Part shown: piece after piece, positions 1 to 11,400 of the stretch
How positions within the stretch are numbered: position 1 is the first letter of the stretch
Layout: every line of letters begins with the position of its first letter
Assembly: GCA_029378245.1 (NCBI GenBank)
Contig: JARKIF010000107.1
Span: 1-64,000 of the forward strand
DNA: 64,000 nucleotides
Origin: Roridomyces roridus
Taxonomy: Eukaryota > Basidiomycota > Agaricomycetes > Agaricales > Mycenaceae
Direction: 5' to 3'
Made by a program: the position numbers and the translations under genes
The notes under the pieces: model-generated
What the model was told of the DNA's origin: nothing
Databases searched by the model: none
The model's input: only the letters and a program-made list of their open reading frames with translations

Positions 1-38
1 AGGTTGCTGCTGCAGTGCACGATGCGCATCTATTGTCC

Positions 39-332
39 TCATAGGTTTAAAGAATGCAAGACAAGTCTGGGTAACCCACCCGAAGCGAACAAACACTCGA
101 AGAATTCCTCCCCAGCACGCACACCTTGAAGGACATCGCGCACCTCCGGAGAGCGTTCGAGCAACCGTTTGCAGGGCACTGTGCATGTGTACAGAGTATC
201 TAGGCACAGGCCGTGTTCGATGGCTGCCCGGACAATACAAGAAAGGGCCTCCGCATCGTCGTGGATATGAGTGAGCTTTGGCCACAATAGGGGCCGAGTG
301 GGCCGGGTGGGCGTCGACATGGTTGAGAACAA
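39..332 (-). CDS. Unrecognised reading frame at left edge, possibly a gene fragment
   Basis: A 97-residue open frame with natural-looking composition (stretches such as DDAEALSCIVRAAIEHG and VRAGEEFFECLFASGG read like a folded helical protein). I do not recognise the family. It may be an exon or remnant of a gene continuing off the window. No splice-supported extension was found, and the rest of 333-930 shows no gene I can support. The start at 332 is simply the first ATG. Confidence that it is a real coding segment is low. Confidence 0.25.
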   Translation of the reverse strand: MFSTMSTPTRPTRPLLWPKLTHIHDDAEALSCIVRAAIEHGLCLDTLYTCTVPCKRLLERSPEVRDVLQGVRAGEEFFECLFASGGLPRLVLHSLNL

Positions 333-939
333 GAGGATTTGAACATTTGATCACCGCATTTGTGGCTTAAATAGGGTGCTGGGATCATCAGATGGGTGGA
401 TGTGTATATAGGCTCTTTTGTTGTGGATGGGTGTTGGGTGGGTGTGCATGGTGGTCGAGAGCAAGAGGAGATGATTGAGATCACATGTCACACGCGGTCA
501 TCTGATTGCTCAGGACTCGGGTGCTTTGAATTTTCCATAACCAGACGGTGTTGCATCTGTTCAAGTACAGTCAAGTACATACTTACGAAGGAAGGGGAGG
601 ACAACACAAAACTTAAAAAAAATACACAAGCTCTGGATTCGAACCAATTCGATTTCGACTCTCGAGTCCGAATTACACCTGGCATCAAAACGAGCAAATG
701 CCACAGAGCGCTCAGAGATGCAGACGAGATTGGTGGCTGGGATTGGAGCTTGCAGTGACCAGAACACATGTGGCGGACCAGTAATTCCGGGAGGTGTACA
801 TTGAGTCTTGACTATTTCCCGCCACAGCCGTAGTAGCTTCAAAAGACCGCAGAATGGTCACTCCCAGCCAAATCCCGCAACGACCGAATCCCGAATCACC
901 ATCGACATGAAAACTGGCAATGCCGTCGGTTGAAGGTTA

Positions 940-1241
940 CAGTTCAGTCAACTGTAAAATGCGTACCTCCAAGTGAATGTCGCGTCAGGCACTTCGTCTG
1001 CGAGGTTGAGAGCGGCAAGGATTTTGCTGGCTGTCGGCTAAATGACGAGAGTTCTGAGTTGACGGGCGTCACGGTTTTCCAGGTGGATCATGCGCGCAGC
1101 GTGAGGAATGCCGACGAGGCGTTTGCGCCAGTCTTTGACGCCGATGTCGGATTCATGGATGGCCCACGAGAGAGTAATGCATAGCAGTGGCAGGGAAAGC
1201 GGAAGAAGAAACAAGCGTGCGACGTGATTTGCCTTCTTCAT
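940..1241 (-). pseudogene. EMC1: EMC1 N-terminal fragment (ER membrane complex subunit 1)
   Basis: The frame opening at 1241 encodes a hydrophobic signal-like segment (RLFLLPLSLPLLCITLSWA) followed by HESDIGVKDWRKRLVGIPH. This matches the mature N-terminus of fungal EMC1 as I remember it (HESDVGVVDWHK.LVGVP). After a stop at about 1038 the homology resumes in another frame (ILAALNLADE...TFTWRY, like the first beta-propeller blade of EMC1) and then ends near 940. EMC1 is normally about 900-1000 residues and acts in insertion of membrane proteins at the ER, so only about 90 residues remain. It starts about 140 bp from, and divergent to, VPS26. I infer a truncated copy of a divergent EMC1-VPS26 gene pair. 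Family assignment rests on short motifs. Confidence 0.6.
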
Positions 1242-1379
1242 CAGTGTTCAAGTTGATTCAAGTTTGGTTCAAGTTTGGCCCGGGTTCATCACCTGACCAG
1301 CGACTGCGTATTCCGTCAAACTTCAGCGCTTCAGCTGCGGCTGGGCTGCGGCGTAGACCGTTGGAACTTGACTGGAGCC
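1242..1379. promoter_or_regulatory. Shared divergent promoter region of the EMC1 and VPS26 remnants
   Basis: The 138 bp between the two divergent start codons must hold whatever promoters these genes used. It contains a short tandem repetition of a TTCAAGTTTGG/TTGATTCAAG type sequence around 1248-1278. No TATA box is convincing. Since both flanking genes are broken, current activity is uncertain. Confidence 0.3.
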
Positions 1380-4300
1380 ATGGCTGCCTACTTCTTTGCG
1401 CCGCCACTCGATGTGGACATCAAACTCGAGGGAGAGGAGCAGCGCAACTTCACGTAGGTCGAGACCAAGACCGACAAGGAACTCGAGACCCTCTCCTGCC
1501 CGGTGTACTACGATGGCGATTCCGTCAGCGGACAGGTGGTGATATGCGTGAGGGACGGGAAGAGGATGCAACACGACGGTATCAAGGTCCAGTTCGTTGG
1601 TCACACCAGTGGTTGCTCCCTTATTGCGATATCGTCGACCATTACTGCATCCCACATTGCAATAAAGGCATACCCTCATTGGGCGGCAGGGATTGACTTT
1701 ATTGCATTATGGGAATGTGATGCATTATGTACACGACAGGAGCGAGACAGCTGGCGAGAAACCTGCGGCCATCGCTGCCGGACATGCCGCCCGCGCACCG
1801 GACTTGGGCTTGTTAGATCCTTTGGTATCCATCGTGCCGCGGAGGGCCGAGGTTTCCCATCGCCTGTTGAAATCGGGCACATCCGCCTTGACATTGGGAA
1901 GCTCCGGTTTTCCACGGTTGGTGAGCGTCTGATTATTGATATGAATGTGATTGCAATCAATCATTGCCTCCAGCTACGCCAGCGGCCTCCTGTTCCTCTG
2001 CATCGAGCTCATCCCTGAATCGACACAAGCTACGGCATCAAGAGCGGCTGCCACCACTCATTCGAGGTGTATGTAGCTTCCTGAGAATCCTGATTTGTTG
2101 TTTATACATCAGCATCACCGCATGCCATATCCCGAAGTTCCCACTCCCATTCCAACTCCCGTTCCCCCTCTTCACGGCGGCATTTGGTTAGCTTAGGCGA
2201 CACACTCAGGGCATCCCGTGGCCGCTGGGCTCTCCCATTCCAATTGTGTGGCACCTCCAAGTAATCATACATCCTCCTTACACTACTTATTATGTAGCTC
2301 AATGCATTGTTCTCGTGAAAGAAATGGCAGGTGTCAAGACTCTGACTCAATGCTGTTTGATATGACTGAGCAAGGTTCTGACCTCGCAAATCGGGAGCAG
2401 CTGGGAACACGGCACTCAGAGCTAACCGTGAGCTGTTCTGGGTAAGAAGTCAGTGTTTCTTGGATTGTTCGGGGCCGCAACCTCCTGCTGCAGCATCCAG
2501 CCAGCCGGTTCCGTGATATATAGCATGCCATCCGAATTATGTTACCTTATGTTATTTGAGCTGTTTGACAGCGCTTGAGTGGTGATCTTGCCGAATCATG
2601 CCCCGATGTCTGAAAATTTGAAGGATCGCAGGACCCACAGAGCACTTTGAGTGGGTGTAACAGGCTCGATAACCTTCTTTTGTATCAATGTACCCGATCC
2701 TGAACTAAATTTGTGGACAGCTGGGGCAATGTATCTGTGCTCAATTGTGACGAAGAGTTAGGTTAGTCTCCCAGTGATTTCATCGCTGTGGGTTGTATTG
2801 TAGTGGTCTGTGGATGTGATTTCAAGGGTTTACAATGATACAATGAAACTCAACACTTCCTCCGACTCACATTTCCCGTAAAACATTTGAACAGGTAAAA
2901 AAACCGCGTATTCCCCGAGAAAACTAACCGAGGAGTGCGCCACTCTGGGCTCGAACACTTGCTGTGGCCGTTATGTTCATGCTAAGGCCTCAGAATTTTT
3001 ACCACACTCAAATATCATCCATAGGATACTCCTGACCGGCCTCTGAGTCCCTCAGAGCCACCTCAGCTCTGTGGTATACTGTGAACTGATTTATGGTTGA
3101 AATGCAAATTTCAATAACTGTAGAAGTATTGGGGCTGTTAAAGCAAGCCAGGGCACAGTCTGACTGCTATAGGGACTCGAAGTCACTCATACAAGTGCCT
3201 GGATCCAAGTCAGTGTCTTAATGCAGGAAGATTTCACCACTGAGCAAGTGGGGAGCAATACAACTCTGGATCGGCCTCTGGTCCCCACTCGGTCTCCACT
3301 GGGTAGTTTTCACCGTCTCATATGACGTATCCACCACTGATATGGATGCTAACATGCTGTTCTAATTGCTCGGGGTGTGGAACGGAGGAACAGAGCCCCA
3401 TCAATGAATCTTGATGGGTTGTCCGAGTCGGTCACACACGCAGTAATGAAATTATATGTATGAATGTCATTTACTACATAAAGGGACCCACCTCTCCCCA
3501 CAAGATCATCAGTAGGGAAGCCGGGACGGACAGCAGGAGGGCGCAAATGATCGAGGAATGATTTGAACTGATCTGACATTTTGACAGCCAATGGGTCAAC
3601 AACCCAACGTCACCAGCCGAGCTGGCACTGCGGGCGGCGGTCACACTGCCCCGGCATCTCGCTTGCTCTCGCTTCGCCGGTGTACCCGAAAAGGAAGTGT
3701 CCCATAATGCAATAAAGGCGATCCTTGGCTGGGCGGCCAAGGTACGCCTTTAATGCAATGTGGGATGCAATACTGGTTGCCCATATTGCATTAATGCTAC
3801 AGCTACACCTCTTGGTCAAATATGTAGGTGGGTGTGCCCGCTGGGACGCGGCTTCATCCTCTCTGACTTCGCTGCAGAGCAATTACATGACCGCGGGCAC
3901 CACCACGAATTCCCCTCATTATCTCAGGAGCTCGCAGCACCGGGAGAGATGCGGCGAGCGCAGACCTTCGTCTTTAACTTCAAGAATGTTGAGAAGCAGT
4001 TTGAGAGCTACCAGGGCACAAACGTGAAGCTGCGGTACGTGCACTTGCCTTCGATTGTCCCGGTCAACCCTATTTAATCTCCCAACCCATCTCATGCGTT
4101 GACAGGTACTTTCTACGGGTTTCAATTTCACGGCGAGCGGCGGACGTGACCAAGGAGCGCGTTTTGTGGGTACACTCCTTCCGCCTCCCCGCGGACACGA
4201 GTACAGGTACCACCTCAAGGATGTCATTGTCGGCAGGATCCACTTCCTGCTCGTCCATATCAAGATGAAGCGCATGGAACTCTCTATAATTCAGAAGGAG

Positions 4301-4610
4301 ACGACTGGGTCTCCACCGAACCAGTACAAAGAGAGCCAGACGATCACCAACTTCGAAATCATGGACGGCGAGCCGGTACGAGGCGAGACGATACCTATCC
4401 GCATCTACCTCGGTGACCTGAATCTCACACCGACCTTCCGCGACATCAACAAGAAATTCAGCACACAATATTATCTCCATCTTGTTCTCATTGACGAGGA
4501 GAACCGGCAGTATTTTCAGCAGCAGCCTGAGGTCCTTGCGTGTCTCTCCCTCTCTGCTACTCCCCCGTCTGATTCCTCCACAGGAAATCACGATCGTTCG
4601 GATACCTGAG
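1380..4610 (+). pseudogene. VPS26: VPS26 retromer subunit, broken copy
   Basis: Vps26 is the arrestin-fold subunit of the retromer cargo-recognition complex, about 300 residues. Exon 1 (1380-1599) starts MAAYFFAPPLDVDIKLEGEE, the classic Vps26 N-terminus, but has an in-frame TAG at 1455-1457. The homology then continues in the same frame (CPVYYDGDSVSGQVV...HDGIKVQFV). A phase-1 intron at 1600-3877 joins it to EQLHDRGHHHEF...SLSQELAAPGEMRRAQTF. A normal intron near 4037-4107 leads to RVSISRRAADVTKE..LWVHSFR. At about 4190 a deletion removes roughly 24 conserved residues and shifts the frame, before EYRYHLKDVIVG...PTFRDINKKFS. A last intron (about 4532-4583) gives EITIVRIPE. The stop and the deletion-frameshift make this a pseudogene; the intronic transposon alone could have been spliced out. 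A short further terminal exon is possible. Confidence 0.85.
1617..3798. mobile_element. Inverted-repeat element with hairpin ends, inserted in the VPS26 intron
   Basis: The ends (about 1617-1715 and 3697-3798) are inverted relative to each other over roughly 100 bp. Both contain TGCATCCCACATTGCA on one side and TTTATTGCATTATGGGA on the other, around a GC-rich centre with GGGCGGC. Each end is also a palindrome by itself (TCCCAYAWTGCA...TGCATTATGGGA), so each could fold into a stem of about 20 bp. Removing 1617-3798 leaves an ordinary intron of about 96 nt, which supports these limits to within a few bases. The interior (1720-3690) has no transposase or other gene I can recognise. It is probably a non-autonomous DNA transposon. 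I could not define a target-site duplication, so the superfamily is open. Confidence 0.65.
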
Positions 4611-4990
4611 GTATGTTTCTTGCTCGTCTCGTGTTTTCATCTGACTTTTCGCCAGAATTAACGATGATCCAGAAATAGCGCCAGCCAACGAAGATTCCTC
4701 TCGGGGCCTTTGAATTTCAGTTTTGTACACATATAAATATAGCGACTGGGAATGGATAAACGACACGATCTTGCCAATTCTATTGAGTCTCCGAGTCCTA
4801 GGAACTAGAGAGATGTAAGCATAGAAATCCGTGACTCCTTGAGGGCGTACCATGAGTCAACCAGACCGTATCTGGCAGCTCAAAATCGCATCTTCAAACC
4901 GTCCCACTTCGCCATCGAATTCTATTGAACGTCCGAGTGCTGGAAACGATATTAGTAAAGAGAATCTCCTTGGTTTGAACGTACAATGAA

Positions 4991-6226
4991 TCAAGCAGAC
5001 TGTATCTTGAACAGCGATCGTATCTTGCAGCTCAAGATGCCGTCTGCGAGCGGGCCTGGGAATACGGCACCTACATACGCCGTCGGAACATCCAGCTTCA
5101 GTTTGGAATTGGTTTCGAAGAAAATAATGGTGCAGCCTATGCGACGCAGACGGGGAAGTCGCTCTGCATAATCGTGATTCTGGAAGAATGGGATCGCTTG
5201 TGGGGCGTCATCTTCTGAAGAGGAAGGCAGCCAGCCTTTCCAGTTGAAATCGAGGGTCTCGAGCGCGGGGGTGCTTTCGGCGAGTGTGATGGATGCACCA
5301 GTAAAATCAAGAGCAGCCGCCCACCTCCCGTGGGCCGACATCTCGACAGTCAGGTTCCGAAGGGCTGGTAGAGAAGGCAGGCTGAGGGGATTGGGCGTGT
5401 GCTTGTTGATGAACCGCCACTGCAAGCACACCTCGACCAAATTGGCACGGAATACAGCGCGTTCAAAAAATGCTTTGCCAGCGACGCTCCAAGTGATAGA
5501 TGTCTTGTTTATGCGAGACATGGCTCGCTGGATATCCTGCTGGCGTAGGAAAGTGTAGATGGGATCCGATGTGCGATGAGCTCTGTCGAAAATAACAAGT
5601 TGCGAGACACGATTAACGAGGGGTAGCGTTTCGAAAGCTTTTAAAGATGGCTCGGCGGCGTCGTCGAGGGTTCTAACATCCAAGAGCGAAATTCGGGAGA
5701 AAGCGAGGACGGCATGATTGAGCACGCAGCGGGGGAATCTGTCGATGGACTGCACGGAAAAGGCACGAGTTCTTGGGAGTCGAATGGCGTGACAAATGGA
5801 GGCGCGGACGGCGGGAGGAATTTGTGCCCATAATAAGCGGTTCGGGCGACTCGCCGAGATCGTGAGGGAGTTCAGGTTGGTAAGCGTATCCAGAACTGCA
5901 ATGGGTTCCGAGCTTTGGAACTCGGCGACGTGGATTTCAAGTTGGTGGACATAACCGACGAGATGGGCGGACTCGGTGAGGATGGCATGTAGCTTTCTGT
6001 CGTCGGATTCTCGGGACAGAGAAATCCTTCCGAAAAGGTGGCGTTGGGACGGGACGACGAAGCGTCGGGCGACGAGGGACAGCGATCGGATTCTCGCGTT
6101 CTTCCTACTCCGGGCTTGCTCGACGATTTCGTAGATGAGCTCTTGAGGAACGATGGCAAAGGACATGAGGTGGTGGTGGTCTGGAGCAAAGCCGAACGGA
6201 TCAAATTCTCGGACCGCAACAGACAA
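4991..6226 (-). CDS. F-box-like protein, agaricomycete type
   Basis: A single uninterrupted 411-codon frame. Residues about 24-65 resemble a degenerate F-box (IVPQELIYEIVEQ..., then RIRSLSLVARRFVVPSQRHLFGRI), the part expected to bind Skp1 in SCF ubiquitin ligases. The rest has irregular leucine-rich strands (LTNLNSLTISAS, LPALRNLTVEMS, TPALETLDFNW) typical of the substrate-recognition half of basidiomycete F-box proteins. A second ATG at 6166 (MSFAIVPQELI) lies immediately before the F-box and is an equally good start. The frame has no stops and no frame break, so it looks functional. The substrate is unknown. Neighbours are the VPS26 remnant (convergent) and a decayed F-box gene (divergent). 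Confidence 0.75.
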   Translation of the reverse strand: MSVAVREFDPFGFAPDHHHLMSFAIVPQELIYEIVEQARSRKNARIRSLSLVARRFVVPSQRHLFGRISLSRESDDRKLHAILTESAHLVGYVHQLEIHVAEFQSSEPIAVLDTLTNLNSLTISASRPNRLLWAQIPPAVRASICHAIRLPRTRAFSVQSIDRFPRCVLNHAVLAFSRISLLDVRTLDDAAEPSLKAFETLPLVNRVSQLVIFDRAHRTSDPIYTFLRQQDIQRAMSRINKTSITWSVAGKAFFERAVFRANLVEVCLQWRFINKHTPNPLSLPSLPALRNLTVEMSAHGRWAAALDFTGASITLAESTPALETLDFNWKGWLPSSSEDDAPQAIPFFQNHDYAERLPRLRRIGCTIIFFETNSKLKLDVPTAYVGAVFPGPLADGILSCKIRSLFKIQSA

Positions 6227-6432
6227 GCCAAAGACAAGCCGACAATTCTGTACTTATCTCGCCATCATCTTGCCCTCATCATCTCACTGGACTCCCATAT
6301 TCTGTCACTGGAAGTTGTGAGGAACCTCGACCGGAAAGTTTATGTTGGATCTCGTGTGCATGTCCCCGATATAATTGTTGCAGTGACTGCCAACGATTGA
6401 ATGATTCAGTGACGAATCTCTAGTACAGACCA

Positions 6433-7929
6433 ATGGCAGACTTCCCAGATGAGCTATTGGATGGCATCTGCTCCTTCATGGACAGAAAGGAGATATGCAC
6501 GACGATTCATATATCCTCCAGTATTCGACGCGCTGCATCGGCCCACCTTCTTTTCCGGCTGGGCATCTCGCAGTCCGACGTCCAAGCCGGCACCGTGAAG
6601 CTCGCGCTCTCGGACTCATTCCACCTCATTCTGTTTGTGGCACATATCTGCCCGATCCAACGACTCGTGTGCTTCAGAGGCCTCTGTCTTAATCGAGAGG
6701 CAGAGAACTCATGGATCACAGAGGAGGAGGAGGAGCAGCGGGACTCCTTGTTCACCGCCCGATTGGCATGATTTAAAGGCTTCCACAAACCGCCACACAG
6801 CACCTCCTTGTTCCTATGGATCGCTCAGTGTTCGCCTCGGCTCCATCTACTTTTCCCCCGGTTTCACGGCAGCGCGCGTACTTCCCCGCAGACAGACGGT
6901 TGACCTGGAGGTCGTTCGACTTGGAACGCGTCATCGCAAACCTCATAATGCTGCTCGTCAACTACAGCTTTGGGCTCGTGTTTACATGGGTGTACCGCCT
7001 TTTGACTGGGCACGAGTGGTCTGTCGAGGCGCGCCTTACGGAAGACTTGGGCGTCCTGTCCTCCTGGGACACGATGCGGATCCAGATGCTAACGGAGAAG
7101 CATACACTGGTAACGGTCAGAAGCCCTACAGACCATACCCTCGCGATGGGGGATTTGCGCATTCAGGGCAGGGCCGCCTATTCGGTTCACTCGGCCCTTG
7201 CGGCAAAGTTCGACTGGGGACCGTCGCTCAAGCATTTCAAACCACGCCAGGGTGCAATATCACATTTGCCGACCTCTTCGCCATTCTACACCGACACGAG
7301 AGGGTTTCCCAGTTGACCTGCGAACCGTACTCGCTTTTACCTTCCTGGTCCATTCCTGTCCTGCCGCAGGCTACCAGCATAACCAATCTAAGTGCACCCC
7401 CCGCCTAGCTACCTCATCTTCTTGCCGCCACTCCGAACGTGAAGGGATTCTACATTGTATTCCCCTTTGTTCTATTGAATAGACGGGAGTTCGATTATGC
7501 TTCCTACCGAGCGGCACTTGACGCCATCATTCAGCATCCCGGCTCGAAACCACTCACTTTCTCCTTCTCCTTCGACTTTGCCTCCCAGAACCTTCCCTGG
7601 CAGGTCTAAGAGCTCGACCCAGATGTCCCCGAGACACGCCTGCACCGCTTTACCCGCCTATTTCCAGAACCGCAGCCTCATCGGGCACCTCAGCCGCACC
7701 AAACCCTCCAAGGAAGCGCTCGCCGCGTGGCCCGTGGGTAAGTCGGTTCCCGAGTCTGCGCGACCTCTCCTTTGCTGTGGACGTATTCAGGGCCATGCCG
7801 TCCGATGAGTGTGGGAAGTACGCCGAGTCGGTCACCGCGATGTGTGCGAGGATGAATCCTTCGGATGTGTGTTTCTCCATTCCGTGGACTGAAAGCATGC
7901 CGTGGGCCCCACTTGTGATGGGTGGGTGA
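6433..7929 (+). pseudogene. Decayed F-box-like gene with several frame breaks
   Basis: It begins MADFPDELLDGICSFMDRKE, an F-box-like start, and runs to about 6710. The next homologous block (6880-7255, with FTWVYRLLTGHEW and DTMRIQMLTEKHTLVTVR) is in another frame. A further shift near 7254 continues as NITFADLFAILHRHERVSQL. The last part (7400-7929: HLLAATPNVKGFYIVF, SYRAALDAI, then a stop inside a PWQV-ELDPDV stretch, and CGKYAESV) is in a third frame. Read across frames this follows the layout of a Mycena-type F-box protein of about 400-450 residues, as I remember that family. At least two frameshifts and one nonsense codon make it a pseudogene. A shorter relative starts at 8309. Confidence 0.65.
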
Positions 7930-8308
7930 GCAAATATCGTTTCTCGCGTAGGAAAGAAGCAACTGTCCAGTTCCAGATGCGTAGATAGCTGTTTCCATGA
8001 GAGTGATTTCTTGTCGCTCGAGTCCCGAGTCTTTGTAATACTGTCCTCTCAATAGTACCCACAAACGATGTACATGTCAACTTGACCACGTAGTCTGAAC
8101 TCGTTTGGAGTTGACGACTCGGACAAGATGCATATGCATGTTTGACGACACTGCTTATTTCCTCCACCGTCATTATCCCTGTCTGGGCTCGCATACTCTG
8201 CGCAATTTTGCTACTAGCAGACACCCTCCAGAGACCGTGTAAAATCTTGAGTACGTTCCCCACTCCACTACGGTTGGCCAAAATCATTGACAATTCCTCC
8301 AAGACCCA

Positions 8309-8420
8309 TGGAAGACTTTCCAGACGAATTGCTAGATCACATCTGCTTCTCCATGGACAGAAAGGCATCTCGCAGTCCAATCCGGCAGCGTGAAACTCGC
8401 GCTGTCCGAATCACTCCACC
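8309..8420 (+). pseudogene. Truncated duplicate of the 6433 F-box gene start
   Basis: The first 18 codons (MEDFPDELLDHICFSMDRK) are a clear paralogue of the 6433 gene start (MADFPDELLDGICSFMDRK). The sequence then jumps to a segment matching the region just downstream (tct/cgcagtcc, ggcagcgtgaaactcgcgct), so about 75 bp present in the first copy are missing and the frame is lost. It sits at the 3' end of the convergent kinase gene. Nothing else of the F-box gene follows, so it is a relic. Confidence 0.6.
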
Positions 8421-8446
8421 TCATCGTCTTCCCACATGTGCGCAAT

Positions 8447-11400
8447 TCAGCGACTTGAGTGTTTCGGGGACGCAAGGGAGAGCAGGAAAAAGCACGATGG
8501 CCGGGTCAGTGTTGCGCAAAGGGCAAAGACGCTGCAAAAAGGATGAGTAAACCTATGAATTTGCAGCTCCAATCGCTCACACCCACCTGCACCAAAAACT
8601 ACCCTCTCGAATTCATCCACTGTAGGCAAAGGCTGATCGTCCAAAAGTCTATGCCGGAACTTGGATGTAGATGTTTGGTCCCAGTCGTTCTCGGACTGTG
8701 TCGACTCCCTTGCCCCGATCCCATCGCCCTTCAAACGCTGGACAATCTGGGCAGCGGTAGGGCGGCTCTCAGGAGTCGCGTTCCAGCACTCCTGGAGCAG
8801 CGCCCACAGGCCGTCTAATGCACTCGTGCCCGACAATGAGGGTAAGCGAGTCGGGCGCTGACCCGCGAGGACAGCCATGACGACAGCGATGTCCAAGCGC
8901 ATCTCAGGAAACGGCAGCGTCCCGGCGAATAGCTGCATGCATGGTATGGGTCAATCTCCCTAAACTCGAAGAGGGGCATACCTCATACACAACAGAGGCC
9001 CAGCTATAAACATCCGTACACTGATCGTTCTGGCCACCTTGATGCAGCTCCGGTGCCTGGTAACGTGCTGTACCACCCCGCGAGGGCATTGACGAGGGAG
9101 CAAATTGGACCGAAGAAGCCGATGTAGTGATGGAAGAGAGCCCGAAATCGGCGATGCAGGCCCGTAGAGAAGAGGTGACGAATATATTCTCCTACACCAG
9201 TCAATGGACGGGAGATAGCACTAGCCAGACACAACGTACACCCTTCAGGTCACCATGGACGATGTTCTGGGCATGGAGATGCTTGAGGCCAAGAGCTACG
9301 TCAAGGGCCTGAAGAACAAATTCAGATATGGATGGTTCGCTGAAGAAGAGCGGAGACTCACGAGAGATAGAAGACGCTCGGTGTTGTATGATTCTTTCTT
9401 CAAGAATGCCCGAACGTGTCCATTCTCCATCCACGGAGATACCAAACAGAGACGCTGACGGAATTTGTAAAGCCCGTAGAAAGGGAGGAGGGTTGGATGG
9501 GAGAGCTGTCGCCAGATGACCGCCTCCCGGCTGAATCCCTATGGAGCGAAATCAGATCATGAAAGCTTAAAGGAAACGGAAACGAGCATTAACCTTCAGT
9601 AAAGCATTTATATCCGACTGGTCGAATACTCTCATCATCTTCACGGCAACACGTTGCCCGTGAAGATAGCCGGTATAGACATCACTAAAGGATCCACCAG
9701 CCACCAGCCGCTCGTGCTCCAGATCGTCGATAGTGAAGCATCGAGGATAGAGCTTCGAGTAGTCCGACAGCCGTATGAGGGCCTTGAAAAGTCGATGTCG
9801 ATCCGCTGGTATTGTATCATTATCTAGCAACTTTTAACCATTCTCATGATCAGTACGACAATAACAGCGACCAGGCAACACTCACGTCTTGTAAAAGATC
9901 CAAAAGCCACTGAGCAGATTCGGGGCGTGTGGAGAGCTTGGTATGCCACTTGTCATCTTCACGAAAGAGCCGAATTAGGCGGCCAACGAGTCGGTGGATA
10001 TTTGTCACCTCCACTAGTCCTGGGCGGTCCGTGTTTGACTGGAGAACAACAGTTGGTTCTACGACAATCGTCAGGCACGCGAAGAGGATTGAGTAACCCA
10101 TACCCGCAGCATCGGCGTCAACGTTAATAACTGGTGCGAGGGTTGTGTTATCGAATTCGCCAGAGTGCATAGGACTGACTCGACGCTCACGGTCAGCGGG
10201 AAGCGGATTGCCCGCCTCATCTTTCCGTTTCTCGTCGACCGCGGCCGCAGAGTCAGGTTTCTGAACAATGTTCGAAAGATATACAACGAGTCTCCCGCGA
10301 ACGGTGAGATTGCCAATGTCCGGTTTCAGGTCCAGGGTCAGCATTTCTTGAGCATAGTCAGATATGGAGGCAAAATGAAGGCGTACGGCGCACGAGAATC
10401 AACCTGCTCGAGGTTTAGGACATCCCCGACTCTGATGTTGACAACACCGAGAAAGCCTTGGTCTTGTTTTTGGAAATCTCGCTGGTCGAATATCTGAATG
10501 GTGATCACGGACCGCTTTTGAACAGTCCTAAGATTCTCTTCAACGTGGGGACAAGAGGAAAGGGGAACGGCATACAAGTGAAAACTCTCGTTCCAGTACG
10601 GATTCGAGGTCTTGACGACAACACTGGTGGTCTGGGTCCGCACACCGTCGACAGTGATAACAGCGACGGGGTCCGGGAGACGAAAACGATTTCGTTTCTT
10701 CAGGCCATCTGCAGCGATCACTGTTGACGGTCAGACGAGTATCTTGGCGCAAGTAATGTGGATTGACCGGTGAGCTTGATCTGCTCCCTGGCGACGCGAA
10801 GGAGAGGCAACTGCATGGATCGGATGACATTCGGGTCCGGAATTGACCGTACACCGTACACGTACCTCAAAGCTCTGCAGTGTTAATTTCAACTTTTTGA
10901 CAATCGGGTTCAATACATCAGAGAAATCGTAGAAAGTTAAGGCTGTCGTCAATTCCGTTGTTGCGCGACGTATTTCCGCGTTCGACGATTCGAGAAGCTG
11001 TGGGATTTCGGAAATCATCGAGGAACAGAGTATACTCTGTGCGCCCATGTCGAATGCGCCCACGTCTTGTGTTAGGCGCCGCAAGATTATAAGCTTCGCC
11101 GCGCTACCCACATGTTTAGATCTAGAAATGTGTATTCAATCAATTGCTACTCAAGGAGACGACTGGACGCACTGAAGACATGAAGCACAGATATTCATCA
11201 CTATCTCCTCAGTGAGCGGAGCCGTGTCACGCGTATATCCCAGAGCACTATTCTCAAGTGACCAGAGAGCTATCTGAACAAGCGCACTCATCGCGGAATG
11301 GACTATAGCTGTATCTTCGTCACTGTGTATTGGTCGGCCAAATCGATAAGCCATTCGTCACAGTCCGTTTGTAAAACTTACCGGAGCAGCGGTTCCAGCT

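Noticed and set aside
600..690. tRNA-like B box (ggttcgaatcc on the minus strand) followed by a T run
   Set aside because: No matching A box, anticodon stem or acceptor stem could be folded around it; one 11-base match and a T-run are likely by chance.
1503..2018. 171-codon frame crossing from VPS26 into the inserted element
   Set aside because: Only its first 30 codons are VPS26; the remainder reads through an intron and element sequence with no protein-like character.
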